A DNA stretch of 21,362 nt, from positions 1-21,362 of the forward strand of contig NZ_CALHIQ010000048.1 in the NCBI RefSeq assembly GCF_938030725.1, read 5' to 3'. The DNA is from an uncultured Fretibacterium sp. (GTDB lineage: Bacteria > Synergistota > Synergistia > Synergistales > Aminobacteriaceae). This document shows, piece after piece, positions 1 through 10,418 of the stretch. Every line of letters starts with the position of its first letter. Position 1 is the first letter of the stretch. A model generated the notes under the pieces. That model saw nothing but the letters and a program-made list of their open reading frames with translations, made no database searches and was not told the origin of the DNA. Position numbers and translations under genes: made by a program.

Positions 1-369
1 GCGGGTCACGGGCGCGAAGACCATCTGGGCGATGCGGTCTCCCGGCTCGACGACGAAGGGCTCGTCCCCCAGGTTGATGAGGATCACCTTCACCTCGCCG
101 CGGTAATCCGCGTCGATCGTCCCCGGACTATTGGGCAGTGCGACCCCGTGCTTCAGGGCCAGGCCGCTTCTAGGGCGAATCTGGGCCTCGTACCCGCTGG
201 GGATGGCCAGTCGGATGCCCGTGGGCACGAGGGCGCGGGCGCCCGGCGCGATCACGCAGGGCTCGGAGGCACGCAGGTCCACTCCCGCCGATGCCTCGGT
301 AGCGTAGGCGGGCAGAGGGAATTCCCTCGCCCGCCCCAAGCGCTGGATTTGGACCGAAACTTCGGCCAT
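1..369 (-). CDS. dut: dUTP diphosphatase, 3' end beyond window edge
   Basis: Hydrolyses dUTP to dUMP and pyrophosphate, which keeps uracil out of DNA and feeds thymidylate synthesis; family members are cytosolic trimers. I translated 123 residues from the ATG at 369 down to position 1. Four of the five trimeric dUTPase motifs are visible: ASAGVDL (26-32), the RSGL motif (67-70), GTIDADYRGE (83-92) with the catalytic Asp at 86, and GDRIAQMV (110-117). The glycine-rich motif 5, expected near residue 140 in a protein of about 145-150 residues, lies off the window. The ATG is only 6 nt past the pnp stop and has no strong ribosome binding site close by, so translation is probably coupled to pnp. 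In many genomes an M16 peptidase gene sits near pnp and dut; here nothing lies between them. Confidence 0.93.
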   Translation of the reverse strand, partial: MAEVSVQIQRLGRAREFPLPAYATEASAGVDLRASEPCVIAPGARALVPTGIRLAIPSGYEAQIRPRSGLALKHGVALPNSPGTIDADYRGEVKVILINLGDEPFVVEPGDRIAQMVFAPVTR

Positions 370-375
370 GAGGGG

Positions 376-2721
<2,346 letters not shown>

Positions 2722-2766
2722 ATAGCCTCCTAAGCGTTGTTGATTCCAGTCCTTATAAGCGCACTT

Positions 2767-2795
2767 AGGATAGCACAATCGCCCCGTTAGTCCAA
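2767..2795 (-). promoter_or_regulatory. Promoter for pnp-dut
   Basis: On the minus strand, TTGGAC (2795-2790) is separated by exactly 17 nt from TATCCT (2772-2767). A TGC just before the -10 gives an extended -10 element. It lies about 45 nt upstream of the pnp start, between uvrC and pnp, so pnp need not depend on read-through from uvrC. Confidence 0.6.
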
Positions 2796-2810
2796 GCGTT
2801 TTCGGCTGGA

Positions 2811-2847
2811 AAAATAGGCCCGCCGAAAATCCCCTCACGCGCGGGCC
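2811..2847 (-). terminator. Possible terminator of the uvrC unit
   Basis: On the minus strand GGCCCGC (2847-2841) pairs with GCGGGCC (2823-2817), followed at once by ATTTTT. The 17-nt loop is long and the left arm and loop include the last uvrC codons and its stop, so strength is uncertain. A second inverted repeat, TTTTCGGC with GCCGAAAA, overlaps it. Confidence 0.4.
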
Positions 2848-4406
2848 CGCCCTGCGTCCGGGCCGTTCAGGTGCTCCAATATCTTCCGCGCCAACACCGG
2901 CCCCACCCCCGGCGCGCCGGCCAGCTCGTCGGGGGAGAGCGCTGCAATGCGCTCCGTCGAGCCGAAGCGGACCAAGAGCTGCGAGGCACGGGCCCTGCCG
3001 ATGCCGGGGATGTCCTCCAGCGAGGAGCGCTTCATCCGCGCGTTGCGCGCCCGCCGGTGCGTGGTGATGGCGAAGCGGTGGACCTCGTCCCTCATGCGCT
3101 GCATCAGCTGCAGCACGGGGCTGCTGCGGTCAAGTCGGATCGGATCGTTGAGCCGATTCGGGAGGAAGATCAGCTCCTCGCGCTCCGCCAGCGCCACGAG
3201 GGGCAGCTCCATCTTGAGCTCCGCCAGCGCCCGCATGGCGAACTCCAGCTGCACGGGACCGCCGTCGATCAGCGCCATCTGGGGCATGGGCTCCGACTGG
3301 TCCAGGACGTGGCGATAGCGGCGGCGCACCGTTTCCTCGATGGAGGCGAAGTCGTCAACCTCACCCTCCGCCAGGCCGCGTATCCTGAAGCGACGGTAGA
3401 GGGAGGGGTTGGGCCGCCCCTGCTCGAACACCACGCAGCAGCCGTAGGTGTCGTGCCCCGCCGTGTGGGAGATGTCGAAGGCGTCCATCCGCCAGGGGAT
3501 GGTCCTGAGGCCGAACGCCCTCTGGGTCTGGTTCAGGACGTGCCACGTTTCGCTGTCCAGGTCCTCCTGCAGCGCCGAGGACACGCGCTGGCGCGAGATG
3601 CGCCAAAGGGCGCGCATCGTGTCGCGGCAGTGGGCCGCCTCCTCGAAGTCCATGCGGCGCGCGGCGGCGTCCATGCGCTTGTGCAGGCGCTCGATCAGCT
3701 CTCTGGTGTTCCCCTCCAGCAGGAGGATGACGTCCCCCACCCGCTCGCGGTACTCCGCCTGCGTGCAGAGCCCCGCGCAGGCCCCCATGGAGTGCCCCAG
3801 GCTGTACTCGATGCAGGGGCGCTTCCCAGGGTCCGGTTTGAGGTCCGTCCGGCAGACGCGCAGGGGGAAATACCGCTCCGCCAGGCGCATGAGGGAGCGG
3901 ATGTTCCCGGCGCTGACGAAGGGGCCCAGGTAGACGGCACCGTCGTCGCGCTTGACGCGGGTGATCTCGAGGCGCGGAAAGGCCTCGTCCGTCACGCGGA
4001 TGTAGGGGTATCGGTCGTTCATCTTGAGGTCCACGTTGAAGAAGGGGGAGTATCGGCGGATCAGCCTGGCCTCGACGATCAAAGCCTCCGCCTCCGTTTC
4101 CGTGCGGATGATGGAGATGTCCTCCACCAGGGCGACCAGCTTGCGCAGCCTCGGCGAGGCGAAGTTGGAATGGCGGAAGTAGGAGGACACGCGGCGGCGC
4201 AGCTTGATGGCCTTTCCCACGTAGATCACCGTGCCCTCGGCGTCGCGCATGATGTAGACGCCGGGCCTCTCCGGCAGGCTTCGCAGGATGGCCGCGATCT
4301 TCTCCTTGACGGCGGCACCCTCCCGCGTGCCGTTTTTGGCGCCGGGACGGACGGCCTTCCTCTCCTCCCGCGCTCCCTCGTGCTGCGGCGAAGGGCCTTC
4401 AGCCAT
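2835..4406 (-). CDS. uvrC: Excinuclease ABC subunit UvrC, short form
   Basis: Makes the two incisions of nucleotide excision repair after UvrA/UvrB find damage. The 523 residues show a GIY-YIG nuclease domain (about 45-125, with GVYIM and VIYVGKA), a four-cysteine cluster (C185, C198, C210, C214) matching the reported iron-sulfur site, a UVR helix pair that binds UvrB (about 235-265), the RNase H-like nuclease (DISH with D311, IDGG with D381, RDEVHRF with H443) and tandem helix-hairpin-helix motifs at 465-515. Start: the ATG at 4406 has GGAGGG 7 nt upstream; a GTG at 4421 lies upstream of that site and is rejected. Odd: UvrC is usually about 560-610 residues, and here only about 45 residues separate UVR from DISH (about 160 in E. 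coli). It lies 44 nt downstream of the SH3 gene. Confidence 0.93.
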   Translation of the reverse strand: MAEGPSPQHEGAREERKAVRPGAKNGTREGAAVKEKIAAILRSLPERPGVYIMRDAEGTVIYVGKAIKLRRRVSSYFRHSNFASPRLRKLVALVEDISIIRTETEAEALIVEARLIRRYSPFFNVDLKMNDRYPYIRVTDEAFPRLEITRVKRDDGAVYLGPFVSAGNIRSLMRLAERYFPLRVCRTDLKPDPGKRPCIEYSLGHSMGACAGLCTQAEYRERVGDVILLLEGNTRELIERLHKRMDAAARRMDFEEAAHCRDTMRALWRISRQRVSSALQEDLDSETWHVLNQTQRAFGLRTIPWRMDAFDISHTAGHDTYGCCVVFEQGRPNPSLYRRFRIRGLAEGEVDDFASIEETVRRRYRHVLDQSEPMPQMALIDGGPVQLEFAMRALAELKMELPLVALAEREELIFLPNRLNDPIRLDRSSPVLQLMQRMRDEVHRFAITTHRRARNARMKRSSLEDIPGIGRARASQLLVRFGSTERIAALSPDELAGAPGVGPVLARKILEHLNGPDAGRARA

Positions 4407-4450
4407 GAAAAAGCCCTCCACGACGACTCAAGGCCGACCTCATCATCAGC

Positions 4451-6451
4451 TTACCGACCCCGAAGGTATCGGCCGGAAATCCACCCCTCGATCCCCTTGT
4501 CCGTGCTGACGTGGTACCACACGCCGTCCGCAGCGGTACGGGATTCGGTCGCGTCCACGAGGTCGCCGCGGGACATCCGCGCCAGGACCTGAGCGGTCAG
4601 GTTCGGCGCGCTGCGCAGGTTGACCCTGCTGCCGCTGACCCGCATGGGCGCCGTCGTTCCCGCGTCCTCAGAGGTCGCGGTCGGCTGGTCGTCCCCGCTG
4701 GCGGGAAGGGCCTCCGGCGCCGGCGACGACGCCCTCACGACCGCGATCCGCGCGTCCGCTGAGGCTTCAGGGGACATCTTCGGAGACTTTGCGGGAAGGC
4801 CGACGCTCCCGCTGACTGCCTCACCATGGACGACGGATCCCGCCGGTTCGGAGGAATCGGGAGAGCTCGGAGGCTCCGGCGCACGGGGCGAAACGACAGG
4901 GACCGCCGCGACCCCGGAGCCCGTCGCGCCGCCGCCCTCATCTTCGTGGGGCCGTGCCGCCTCCTTCGCCTTCTCCGGCTCCTTTGCGCCCTCGTCGAGC
5001 GGAAGGACGTCCTTGCTTTTATCCTCCGGCTGCACCGTCACAGGCTCCTCCGTCGGCGCGGGCACGTAGCCGAACAGGCCAGCCAGCCAGCGTCCGCCGC
5101 CGAACAGGAGAAAGCACACAAGGGCCGCCGCGAAGAGGACGCGCCGCACCCAGCGCCTCAGGACCGCCCGCCGCGCCGCGGCGATCTTAGCCGCACGCCG
5201 GGCCTCCTTCGAGAGGCGGCGGGCGTCCGCAGCAAGCTGCTGGGCATCCCGGTAGCTGCCGAACCCGTCAAAGTGCTCCGCGACCTCCTCCAGCTCCTCC
5301 TCCGTCCGGGCCTGTTCCTTCAGACGGATCAACTCCGCGTAGCGCCTCTCCATGCGCGCCCTCGCGGCGAGGGCCGGGGTGTCGCGATAGGACCCCAGCT
5401 CCTCCAGCACGGCCGCCAGCTTATCGTAATCCGCAGGGGTCTGCGCCCTCTCCAGCATGGAAACGGCCTCGTCGTACATCTTCTTGGCCTCGATGCCGCG
5501 CTGAGCGTCCTCCACGAGCTTCCGAACGTCCTTGTGGCCCTCCAGGGACTCCAGAAGCTTCATGAGCTCGTCGAGGTCCTCCTGGGTTTCAGCCGAGGCA
5601 CTGAGGGCCTGAGCGCGCTTGTAGCGCCCCTCGAGCTCTGCCTGCCGCTCCTCTCGGAGGCGCTCCAGCCGCCTGTTGCGAGCTTCGACGTAGCCGTTCA
5701 GGACGGCACGCTCCTCGTCGGCAGCGAACTTCAGAGCGCGTTGAAACAGCCGGCTCTGCTCGAACAGCGGTGCGTCGGCCAGGGCCTCCGGAGTGCGGGC
5801 CCCAAGTTCCACCATGAGCTTTCCCAAGTAGGCCCGCGAGTTCTCCGGGTCCTGGGTCAGGGCCTGCTCCAGGTACTGGTCCGCCCGGGCGAACTCGCCG
5901 TCCTCCAGAAAAATGAAGGCGCGGCGGACCAGGGCCCCGGTCTCCACGCCGACGAGGGACTCGACGGGCTGCAGCGCGTCGTCGCGCAGGAGCTGGACGC
6001 GCCCGTCCAGCTCCTGTTCCTCCCCCTCGACGGGGGCCTCCAGGAAGACGTGCATCGCCCGCAGCATTCCGGGCAGGCGAGGGGGCTCACCGTCGGTCCG
6101 GGCCGCCAGGGCCGAGGGGTCCTCCCGCAGGGCGTTCACGTCGAGCCGGGCCAGGATGGCCGCCAGGAGGTAGAGCACGGCCCAGACGACCGCGCTGTGG
6201 AGCCCCAGGAAAAAAGCCGCGGCTGCAAGGCCTGCATCGACGCCAAGCAGGATCGAGGCCCGCTCCCTTCGCGTCAGGGCCATGCCGCCTCCGACCAACC
6301 CCCACAGGGCGGAGAACATGACGATCACGCCCGCGACCTGAAGTCCGAACGTTCCCGAAGCCGCCCATCCGGGGACTGCGGCGCCCGCGAGGACGGTAAC
6401 GCCTGAAAAGATCGCTGCGAACAGAGAAAGGGCAAACGCGACGATATTCAT
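4451..6451 (-). CDS. Membrane protein with helical repeats and C-terminal SH3 domain, unknown function
   Basis: I do not recognise a named family for the 666-residue product. It shows about four hydrophobic segments at residues 3-105, a single TPR-like helix pair (about 172-210), then a charged helical region (240-435). This region has three copies of a 45-49 residue repeat with cores at 293-317, 342-366 and 387-411, the last two reading ELGSYRDTPAL and GFGSYRDAQQL. A fifth membrane segment (437-460) is followed by a disordered Pro/Ala/Ser/Glu linker (465-600) and a bacterial SH3 domain (602-666: RVNLRSAPN, GWISGRYL). Likely topology: repeats in the cytoplasm, SH3 domain outside on the wall or envelope. 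The ATG has AGGGGAGA 7 nt upstream. uvrC follows 44 nt later, probably on the same transcript. A wall-sensing or scaffold role is inference only. Confidence 0.8.
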   Translation of the reverse strand: MNIVAFALSLFAAIFSGVTVLAGAAVPGWAASGTFGLQVAGVIVMFSALWGLVGGGMALTRRERASILLGVDAGLAAAAFFLGLHSAVVWAVLYLLAAILARLDVNALREDPSALAARTDGEPPRLPGMLRAMHVFLEAPVEGEEQELDGRVQLLRDDALQPVESLVGVETGALVRRAFIFLEDGEFARADQYLEQALTQDPENSRAYLGKLMVELGARTPEALADAPLFEQSRLFQRALKFAADEERAVLNGYVEARNRRLERLREERQAELEGRYKRAQALSASAETQEDLDELMKLLESLEGHKDVRKLVEDAQRGIEAKKMYDEAVSMLERAQTPADYDKLAAVLEELGSYRDTPALAARARMERRYAELIRLKEQARTEEELEEVAEHFDGFGSYRDAQQLAADARRLSKEARRAAKIAAARRAVLRRWVRRVLFAAALVCFLLFGGGRWLAGLFGYVPAPTEEPVTVQPEDKSKDVLPLDEGAKEPEKAKEAARPHEDEGGGATGSGVAAVPVVSPRAPEPPSSPDSSEPAGSVVHGEAVSGSVGLPAKSPKMSPEASADARIAVVRASSPAPEALPASGDDQPTATSEDAGTTAPMRVSGSRVNLRSAPNLTAQVLARMSRGDLVDATESRTAADGVWYHVSTDKGIEGWISGRYLRGR

Positions 6452-6574
6452 GAATCAATCTCCCCTCTACGTTGGCGCTGTGTTCCACACAAATTTCGCC
6501 ATCCTGTCCGGTTTGAAGCGGCTCCGCTGCTCCGCCGTGCCGAACGCACCTCCACCAGCTCAATCGCCGGCCTC

Positions 6575-6604
6575 ATTATATAAGCACCGAAGGACAAAAA
6601 GCAA
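6575..6604 (-). promoter_or_regulatory. Promoter for the SH3 gene and uvrC
   Basis: On the minus strand, TTGCTT (6604-6599) stands 18 nt from a perfect TATAAT (6580-6575). The implied 5' leader is about 115 nt. I see no riboswitch or leader peptide that I can defend in it, and the rest of 6452-6620 holds no gene. Confidence 0.5.
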
Positions 6605-6620
6605 CTTGGCGTCCGCGACG

Positions 6621-6645
6621 CGAAAGAGCCCCTCACGGGGCCCTT
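6621..6645 (-). terminator. Terminator after the helicase gene
   Basis: Read on the minus strand, a 9-bp stem (AAGGGCCCC with GGGGCTCTT, one G-U pair) closes a GTGA tetraloop, 14 nt past the helicase stop. The following T run is short (TTTC), so termination may be partial. The G-U pair forms only in minus-strand RNA, which fits leftward use. Confidence 0.5.
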
Positions 6646-6659
6646 GTTTGCAAAAAGCG

Positions 6660-8264
6660 CTATCGGCTCGTTTCTATCTCGCCCAGCTTTTCCTCGAAGC
6701 CGTAGATCGTCGGGTCGATCTCGTCCACGGTGTCGTTCAGCTCGTCGAGGCCGCGGAAGCGCCGCCCTCGCGGGAGTTGGTTTGAAAAGCGCTTGATCTT
6801 GAGCAGGGACTGGAGGTAGTTGCGCTCGTAGGGCATGATCATCTGGGCGGCCATCAGGGCGCTGGGGCTGGGCTCCTCCAAGAACATCATCGCCATCTCC
6901 AGGTTCTCGTCAACCTCCATCTCGTCGTACCAGATGTCGGCCAGGATCGACTGAAAGCGCGCGCGATCCGCGCCCCGCACCTGCTGGCGGATCACCCAGT
7001 CGATGCGGTTCATGCCGCGCCGCAGTTCGTCCGCTGCCCTCCTCGCGTTCTGGGCGGGCAGGGAGTTGTCCGCGATGTACTCCGCCTCCACCTCCAACAG
7101 GACCTCCTTCCTCAGGAGGCGTCCATAGGAGGGCCTCAGCTGGACCAAGGCGGGCTCGGAGGGCGCGTCCACGAGGGCTTGAAAGACCGTGCCGGTGTCC
7201 ACGCCGCGCCGCTCGTAGGGGGAGTTCTTCAGCCAGGTCACGTACCCCGGATCGAACAGCCCCTTGCGTCCCGCCCGTCCGGCCATCTGCAGGAACTCGT
7301 TTTTGGAGATGGGCTCCCGGTGGTGGTACTGCACCAGCTGCGCGAAGATGACGTACTGCGCGGGCAGGTTCACCCCCAGCGCCAGCGCGTTCGTTCCGCA
7401 GACCACGTCCAGAATACGCTCCCGGAAGGCGGACTCCACCAGGAGTTTCTCCTTCGGGAACATTCCCCCATGGTAGATTCCCACGCCGCGGAGAAGGGGC
7501 GGGGCGATGCGCTGGACCTCCAGGATGGCCGCCAGCTCCTTGAGGCGCTCCCGCGCCTCGCGGGACAGCGAGCGGTTCGGCCGCACCTCCGCGATGTCCT
7601 CCGCCATCTGAAGGGCCCCTCTCTGAGAGAAGAGGAAGATCAGCGCGTCGTGGACGCCGCTTCGTCTGGCGGGCTTCTTCGGCGTGAAGATCAGCTGCGT
7701 CGTGCGCTTGTGGCTCTCGTGGATGATGAAATTGCGCGAGCTGATCCGCGAGAGGTAGGCCCCCACGTTCTTGACGCCCCCCAGCGTGGCCGACATCACC
7801 AGGACAGGCGTGTCCGGGTGAGTTTCTCGAATTCCGTCGATGTAGGTCCGAGCCCGATCCGGATCGTTGAATATGTAGTGGAACTCGTCGATCACGAGCC
7901 GCTGACCGGGCGTCGAGGCGTACTTCATCGTGTATATCTCCTGCGTGCAACAGATGACGCGCGCGTCCTCGTTGCGCTTGAAGTCCCCCGTTTCGATGCC
8001 CACGTCCAGCCCCATGCGCCGGAGGTCCATGTAGCGCTCGTTGCTCAGGGCCTTGATGGGGGCTGTGAAGATGACGCGGGCGGCGTCGGGCTCCCGGACG
8101 GCGCCCTCCTCGTCCAGTATCCCGGCCCAGAGGTAAGCCACCAGCGTCTTGCCCGATCCCGTCGGCGCCGAGAGGACGGCGCTCTGTCCCGCAATGCTGC
8201 GGTATGCGTTCTTCTGCCAGTCGTAAAACGTCACTTTCTCCAAAGGCGCCAGCTCCAATGACAC
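6660..8264 (-). CDS. Ski2-like superfamily 2 DEAD/DEAH-box helicase
   Basis: ATP-driven nucleic acid unwinding; the family resemblance is to Ski2/Mtr4-type helicases, so RNA is a likely but unproven substrate. The 534 residues carry a complete motif set: a Q-motif-like segment (13-24), Walker A APTGSGKT (33-40), TAPIKALSNERY (67-78), Walker B DEFH (126-129), SATLGG (158-163), CGTNALALGVNLPA (289-302) and QMAGRAGRKG (326-335). A helical C-terminal part of about 180 residues follows; the long Ski2/Mtr4 arch insertion is absent. The GTG at 8264 lacks a strong ribosome binding site; a TTG at 8243 with GGAG 9 nt upstream is an alternative start. The gene begins 27 nt past the 3' end of rnpB with no promoter visible between, so rnpB read-through probably drives it. 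Confidence 0.87.
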   Translation of the reverse strand: MSLELAPLEKVTFYDWQKNAYRSIAGQSAVLSAPTGSGKTLVAYLWAGILDEEGAVREPDAARVIFTAPIKALSNERYMDLRRMGLDVGIETGDFKRNEDARVICCTQEIYTMKYASTPGQRLVIDEFHYIFNDPDRARTYIDGIRETHPDTPVLVMSATLGGVKNVGAYLSRISSRNFIIHESHKRTTQLIFTPKKPARRSGVHDALIFLFSQRGALQMAEDIAEVRPNRSLSREARERLKELAAILEVQRIAPPLLRGVGIYHGGMFPKEKLLVESAFRERILDVVCGTNALALGVNLPAQYVIFAQLVQYHHREPISKNEFLQMAGRAGRKGLFDPGYVTWLKNSPYERRGVDTGTVFQALVDAPSEPALVQLRPSYGRLLRKEVLLEVEAEYIADNSLPAQNARRAADELRRGMNRIDWVIRQQVRGADRARFQSILADIWYDEMEVDENLEMAMMFLEEPSPSALMAAQMIMPYERNYLQSLLKIKRFSNQLPRGRRFRGLDELNDTVDEIDPTIYGFEEKLGEIETSR

Positions 8265-8291
8265 CCTGCGCCTCGTGCAGGGAAAAATAGC

Positions 8292-8621
8292 GAGCAGCTC
8301 ATAAGCCGGGTTCTGTATGTGACGGCCATTTATCTGGACATCTCCTTGCGGAGCGCCTCAAGCGATCGTACCCGGGGGTCGGCGGGCCGCGTCATCCCCC
8401 CCTATTCGATCTTGCTCCGGGTGGGGTTTGCCAGGCATACGGCTCGCGCCGCATCCGGCGGGCTCTTGCCCCGCCTTTTCACCATTGCTCCCATATGGGG
8501 GCTGTCTGTTTTCTGTGGCACTTTCCTCCGGCTCGCGCCGACCGGACGTTATCCGGCACCCTGCCCTGCGGAGCCCGGACTTTCCTCCACGCCTCTGGCG
8601 TGGCGGCCATCCGAGCTGCTC
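8292..8621 (-). ncRNA. rnpB: RNase P RNA, bacterial class A
   Basis: Catalytic RNA that removes 5' leaders from pre-tRNAs. Hallmarks read on the minus strand: the first nine bases GAGCAGCTC (8621-8613) pair perfectly with GAGCTGCTC (8300-8292) to form P1; GAGGAAAGTCCGGGCTCC, the universal 5' core, lies at about 8590-8570; CACAGAAAACAGACAGC follows; ACAGAACCCGGCTTAT sits next to the 3' end and supplies the other half of P4. At about 330 nt the length is normal. TATTTTTCCC follows P1 on the 3' side and may act as a weak terminator or a processing site before the helicase gene. Confidence 0.96.
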
Positions 8622-8627
8622 GTTTTT

Positions 8628-8636
8628 ATTGTATCA
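8628..8636 (-). promoter_or_regulatory. Extended -10 promoter of rnpB
   Basis: Minus strand TGATACAAT: a TG-extended -10 with hexamer TACAAT, ending 6 nt before the predicted first base of rnpB at 8621. The -35 is poor: TCGATA 15 nt upstream matches four of six bases. The exact fit with the P1 5' end supports both calls. Confidence 0.65.
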
Positions 8637-8725
8637 CGATGCAACCGGTATCGACCCGGCGGCGCCCCTCAAAAAAACGCCGGCTCCGCAGCGCAGAAAA
8701 GGCACGAGAAAAGAGGCTTTTTCGC

Positions 8726-8754
8726 TTGTTAATCGCCTGATTGAAAGGTAAAAT
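8726..8754 (+). promoter_or_regulatory. Promoter for rny-ymdB
   Basis: TTGTTA (8726-8731), 17 nt, then TAAAAT (8749-8754). It is divergent from rnpB and leaves a 5' leader of roughly 125 nt before rny. Confidence 0.6.
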
Positions 8755-8766
8755 TTAAGACGTGTG

Positions 8767-8846
8767 TCTGAAGTTCTTTTTGATCATCTGATCTGAAGTT
8801 CTTCCGGAGTCAACGCACGATATCATCATTCTGTCCCCTCTTTCGC
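8767..8846 (+). repeat. Repeats and hairpin in the rny leader
   Basis: A perfect 12-nt direct repeat, TCTGAAGTTCTT, occurs at 8767-8778 and 8792-8803 (25 nt apart). Farther on, CCCCTC and GAGGGG (about 8835-8860) can form the base of a hairpin that ends about 10 nt before the rny ribosome binding site. No known riboswitch class is recognised. Confidence 0.4.
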
Positions 8847-8888
8847 CGTTTGCGGAGGGGTCGTAACAGTAAGGAGCGATACAAGAAC

Positions 8889-10418
8889 ATGCAACTAGTC
8901 ATCGCAGCATTGATTTTTGCGGCCGGCGTGGGCGTGGGATACCTGATCCTGCAGGCATGGGACAACACGCGCCTCACCGGAGTGAAGAACCAGACCCTCC
9001 TCATGTTGCAGGAGGCCACCGACGCGGCCGAGCGCATCAAGCAGGATCGCCTCACCGAGGCCAGGGACGAGGTTTCACGACTGAGGCAGGAGGCCAATCG
9101 CGACGTCAAGGAGCGGAGGGCCGAGCTTCAGAGGGCCGAGCGCAAGCTGGAGCAGCGGGAGGAGAACCTGGACCGAAAGCTCGACCGGGTTTCCCACAAG
9201 GAGGACGAGCTGAAGCTGAAGCAGGAGGCGATCGAGAAGCGCGGCGCGGACCTCGAAGCGCTGATCCGGCAGCAGAGCGACAAGCTGGAGGAGATCGCGC
9301 AGATGACGAAGGAGGACGCTCAGGAAATCCTGCTCCGCAAGACGGAGGAGGACGCCCAGTACCTCATCGGGCTTCGCCTGAAGGAGCTGGAGGAGCGGGC
9401 CCAGCGCGAAGCGGACCGCAGGGCCCGTGACATCGTCGTCGCGGCCATGCAGCGCTGCGCCGTGGAGAGCGCGGGCGAGGCGACGGTCAGCGTCGTCCCC
9501 CTCCCCTCTGAGGAGATGAAGGGGCGCATCATCGGCCGCGAGGGCCGAAACATCCGCGCCTTCGAGATGCTGACGGGGGTAGACCTCATCATCGACGACA
9601 CGCCGGAGGCCGTGACCCTCAGCAGCTTCGACCCCGTCCGCCGCGAGGTCGCCCGCCGTGCCATGGAGCGGCTCGTGGTGGACGGCCGCATCCATCCCGC
9701 GCGCATCGAGGAGCTGATCGATAAGGCCACGCACGACGTGGAGGAGGAGATCATCAACGAGGGGGAATCCGCCGTCCTGGAGATGGGGATCAAGAACATC
9801 CACTCCGAGCTGGTGCGCACCCTGGGCCAGCTGAAGTTCCGCTTCAGCTACGGCCAGAACGCCCTTTCCCACAGCCTCGAGGTGGCGCAGATCGCGGGCG
9901 CCATCGCCGCGGAGCTGGACCTCGACGAGGAGCTGGCGCGCCGTTCGGGACTGCTGCACGACCTGGGCAAGGCCGTCGACCACCAGGTGGAGGGCCCCCA
10001 CGCCGCCATCGGCGCGGACCTGGCGCAGCGCTTCGGCGAGAGGCCGGAGGTGGTCAGCGCCATCGCCTCCCACCACGATACCCTCGAGGTCAGTTCCGTC
10101 TACGAGGTGGTGGTCGCCCTGGCGGACGCCATCAGCGCGTCGCGGCCCGGCGCGCGCCGCGAGAGCCTGGACGCCTACATCAAGAGGCTCGAGAAGCTCG
10201 AAGAGCTCGCCATGGGCTTCAACGGCGTTTCCAAGGCCTACGCCATTCAGGCGGGCCGCGAGGTACGCGTCGTCCTCACCGCGGGCAAGACCGACGACGG
10301 CAGCGTGTACAAGCTGGCCTACGACATCGCGCGCAAGATCGAGGCCGAGATGAAGTATCCGGGACAGATCAAGGTCAACGTTTCCAGGGAAACGCGCGCG
10401 TCGGAGTTCGCAAAGTGA
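8889..10418 (+). CDS. rny: Ribonuclease Y
   Basis: Membrane-anchored endoribonuclease that starts mRNA decay in many Gram-positive and related bacteria. The 509 residues (family usually about 510-520) show an N-terminal membrane anchor (1-22), a long charged coiled coil (about 30-190), a KH domain (KGRIIGREGRNIR at 211-223) and an HD domain with H328, the HD pair at 357-358 (LLHDLGKA) and SHHD near 395, the metal-binding set. Start: the ATG at 8889 follows AAGGAG by 12 nt, rather long. A TTG at 8850 keeps the frame open but adds a basic extension ahead of the anchor, so I prefer the ATG. The stop overlaps the ymdB ATG by one base. Confidence 0.96.
   Translation: MQLVIAALIFAAGVGVGYLILQAWDNTRLTGVKNQTLLMLQEATDAAERIKQDRLTEARDEVSRLRQEANRDVKERRAELQRAERKLEQREENLDRKLDRVSHKEDELKLKQEAIEKRGADLEALIRQQSDKLEEIAQMTKEDAQEILLRKTEEDAQYLIGLRLKELEERAQREADRRARDIVVAAMQRCAVESAGEATVSVVPLPSEEMKGRIIGREGRNIRAFEMLTGVDLIIDDTPEAVTLSSFDPVRREVARRAMERLVVDGRIHPARIEELIDKATHDVEEEIINEGESAVLEMGIKNIHSELVRTLGQLKFRFSYGQNALSHSLEVAQIAGAIAAELDLDEELARRSGLLHDLGKAVDHQVEGPHAAIGADLAQRFGERPEVVSAIASHHDTLEVSSVYEVVVALADAISASRPGARRESLDAYIKRLEKLEELAMGFNGVSKAYAIQAGREVRVVLTAGKTDDGSVYKLAYDIARKIEAEMKYPGQIKVNVSRETRASEFAK

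Noticed and set aside
2871..4592. Plus-strand open frame opposite uvrC
   Set aside because: Same shadow effect; the minus strand carries all UvrC motifs.
4826..6406. Plus-strand open frame opposite the SH3 gene
   Set aside because: No ribosome binding site and no recognisable content; the minus-strand frame has membrane segments, repeats and an SH3 domain.
6452..6636. Small minus-strand frame in the SH3 leader as a leader peptide
   Set aside because: Its usable ATG lies inside the -10 hexamer and there is no ribosome binding site.
8319..8751. Open frames across rnpB
   Set aside because: They overlap a confident RNase P RNA on the other strand and have Arg/Pro/Ser-rich shadow composition.
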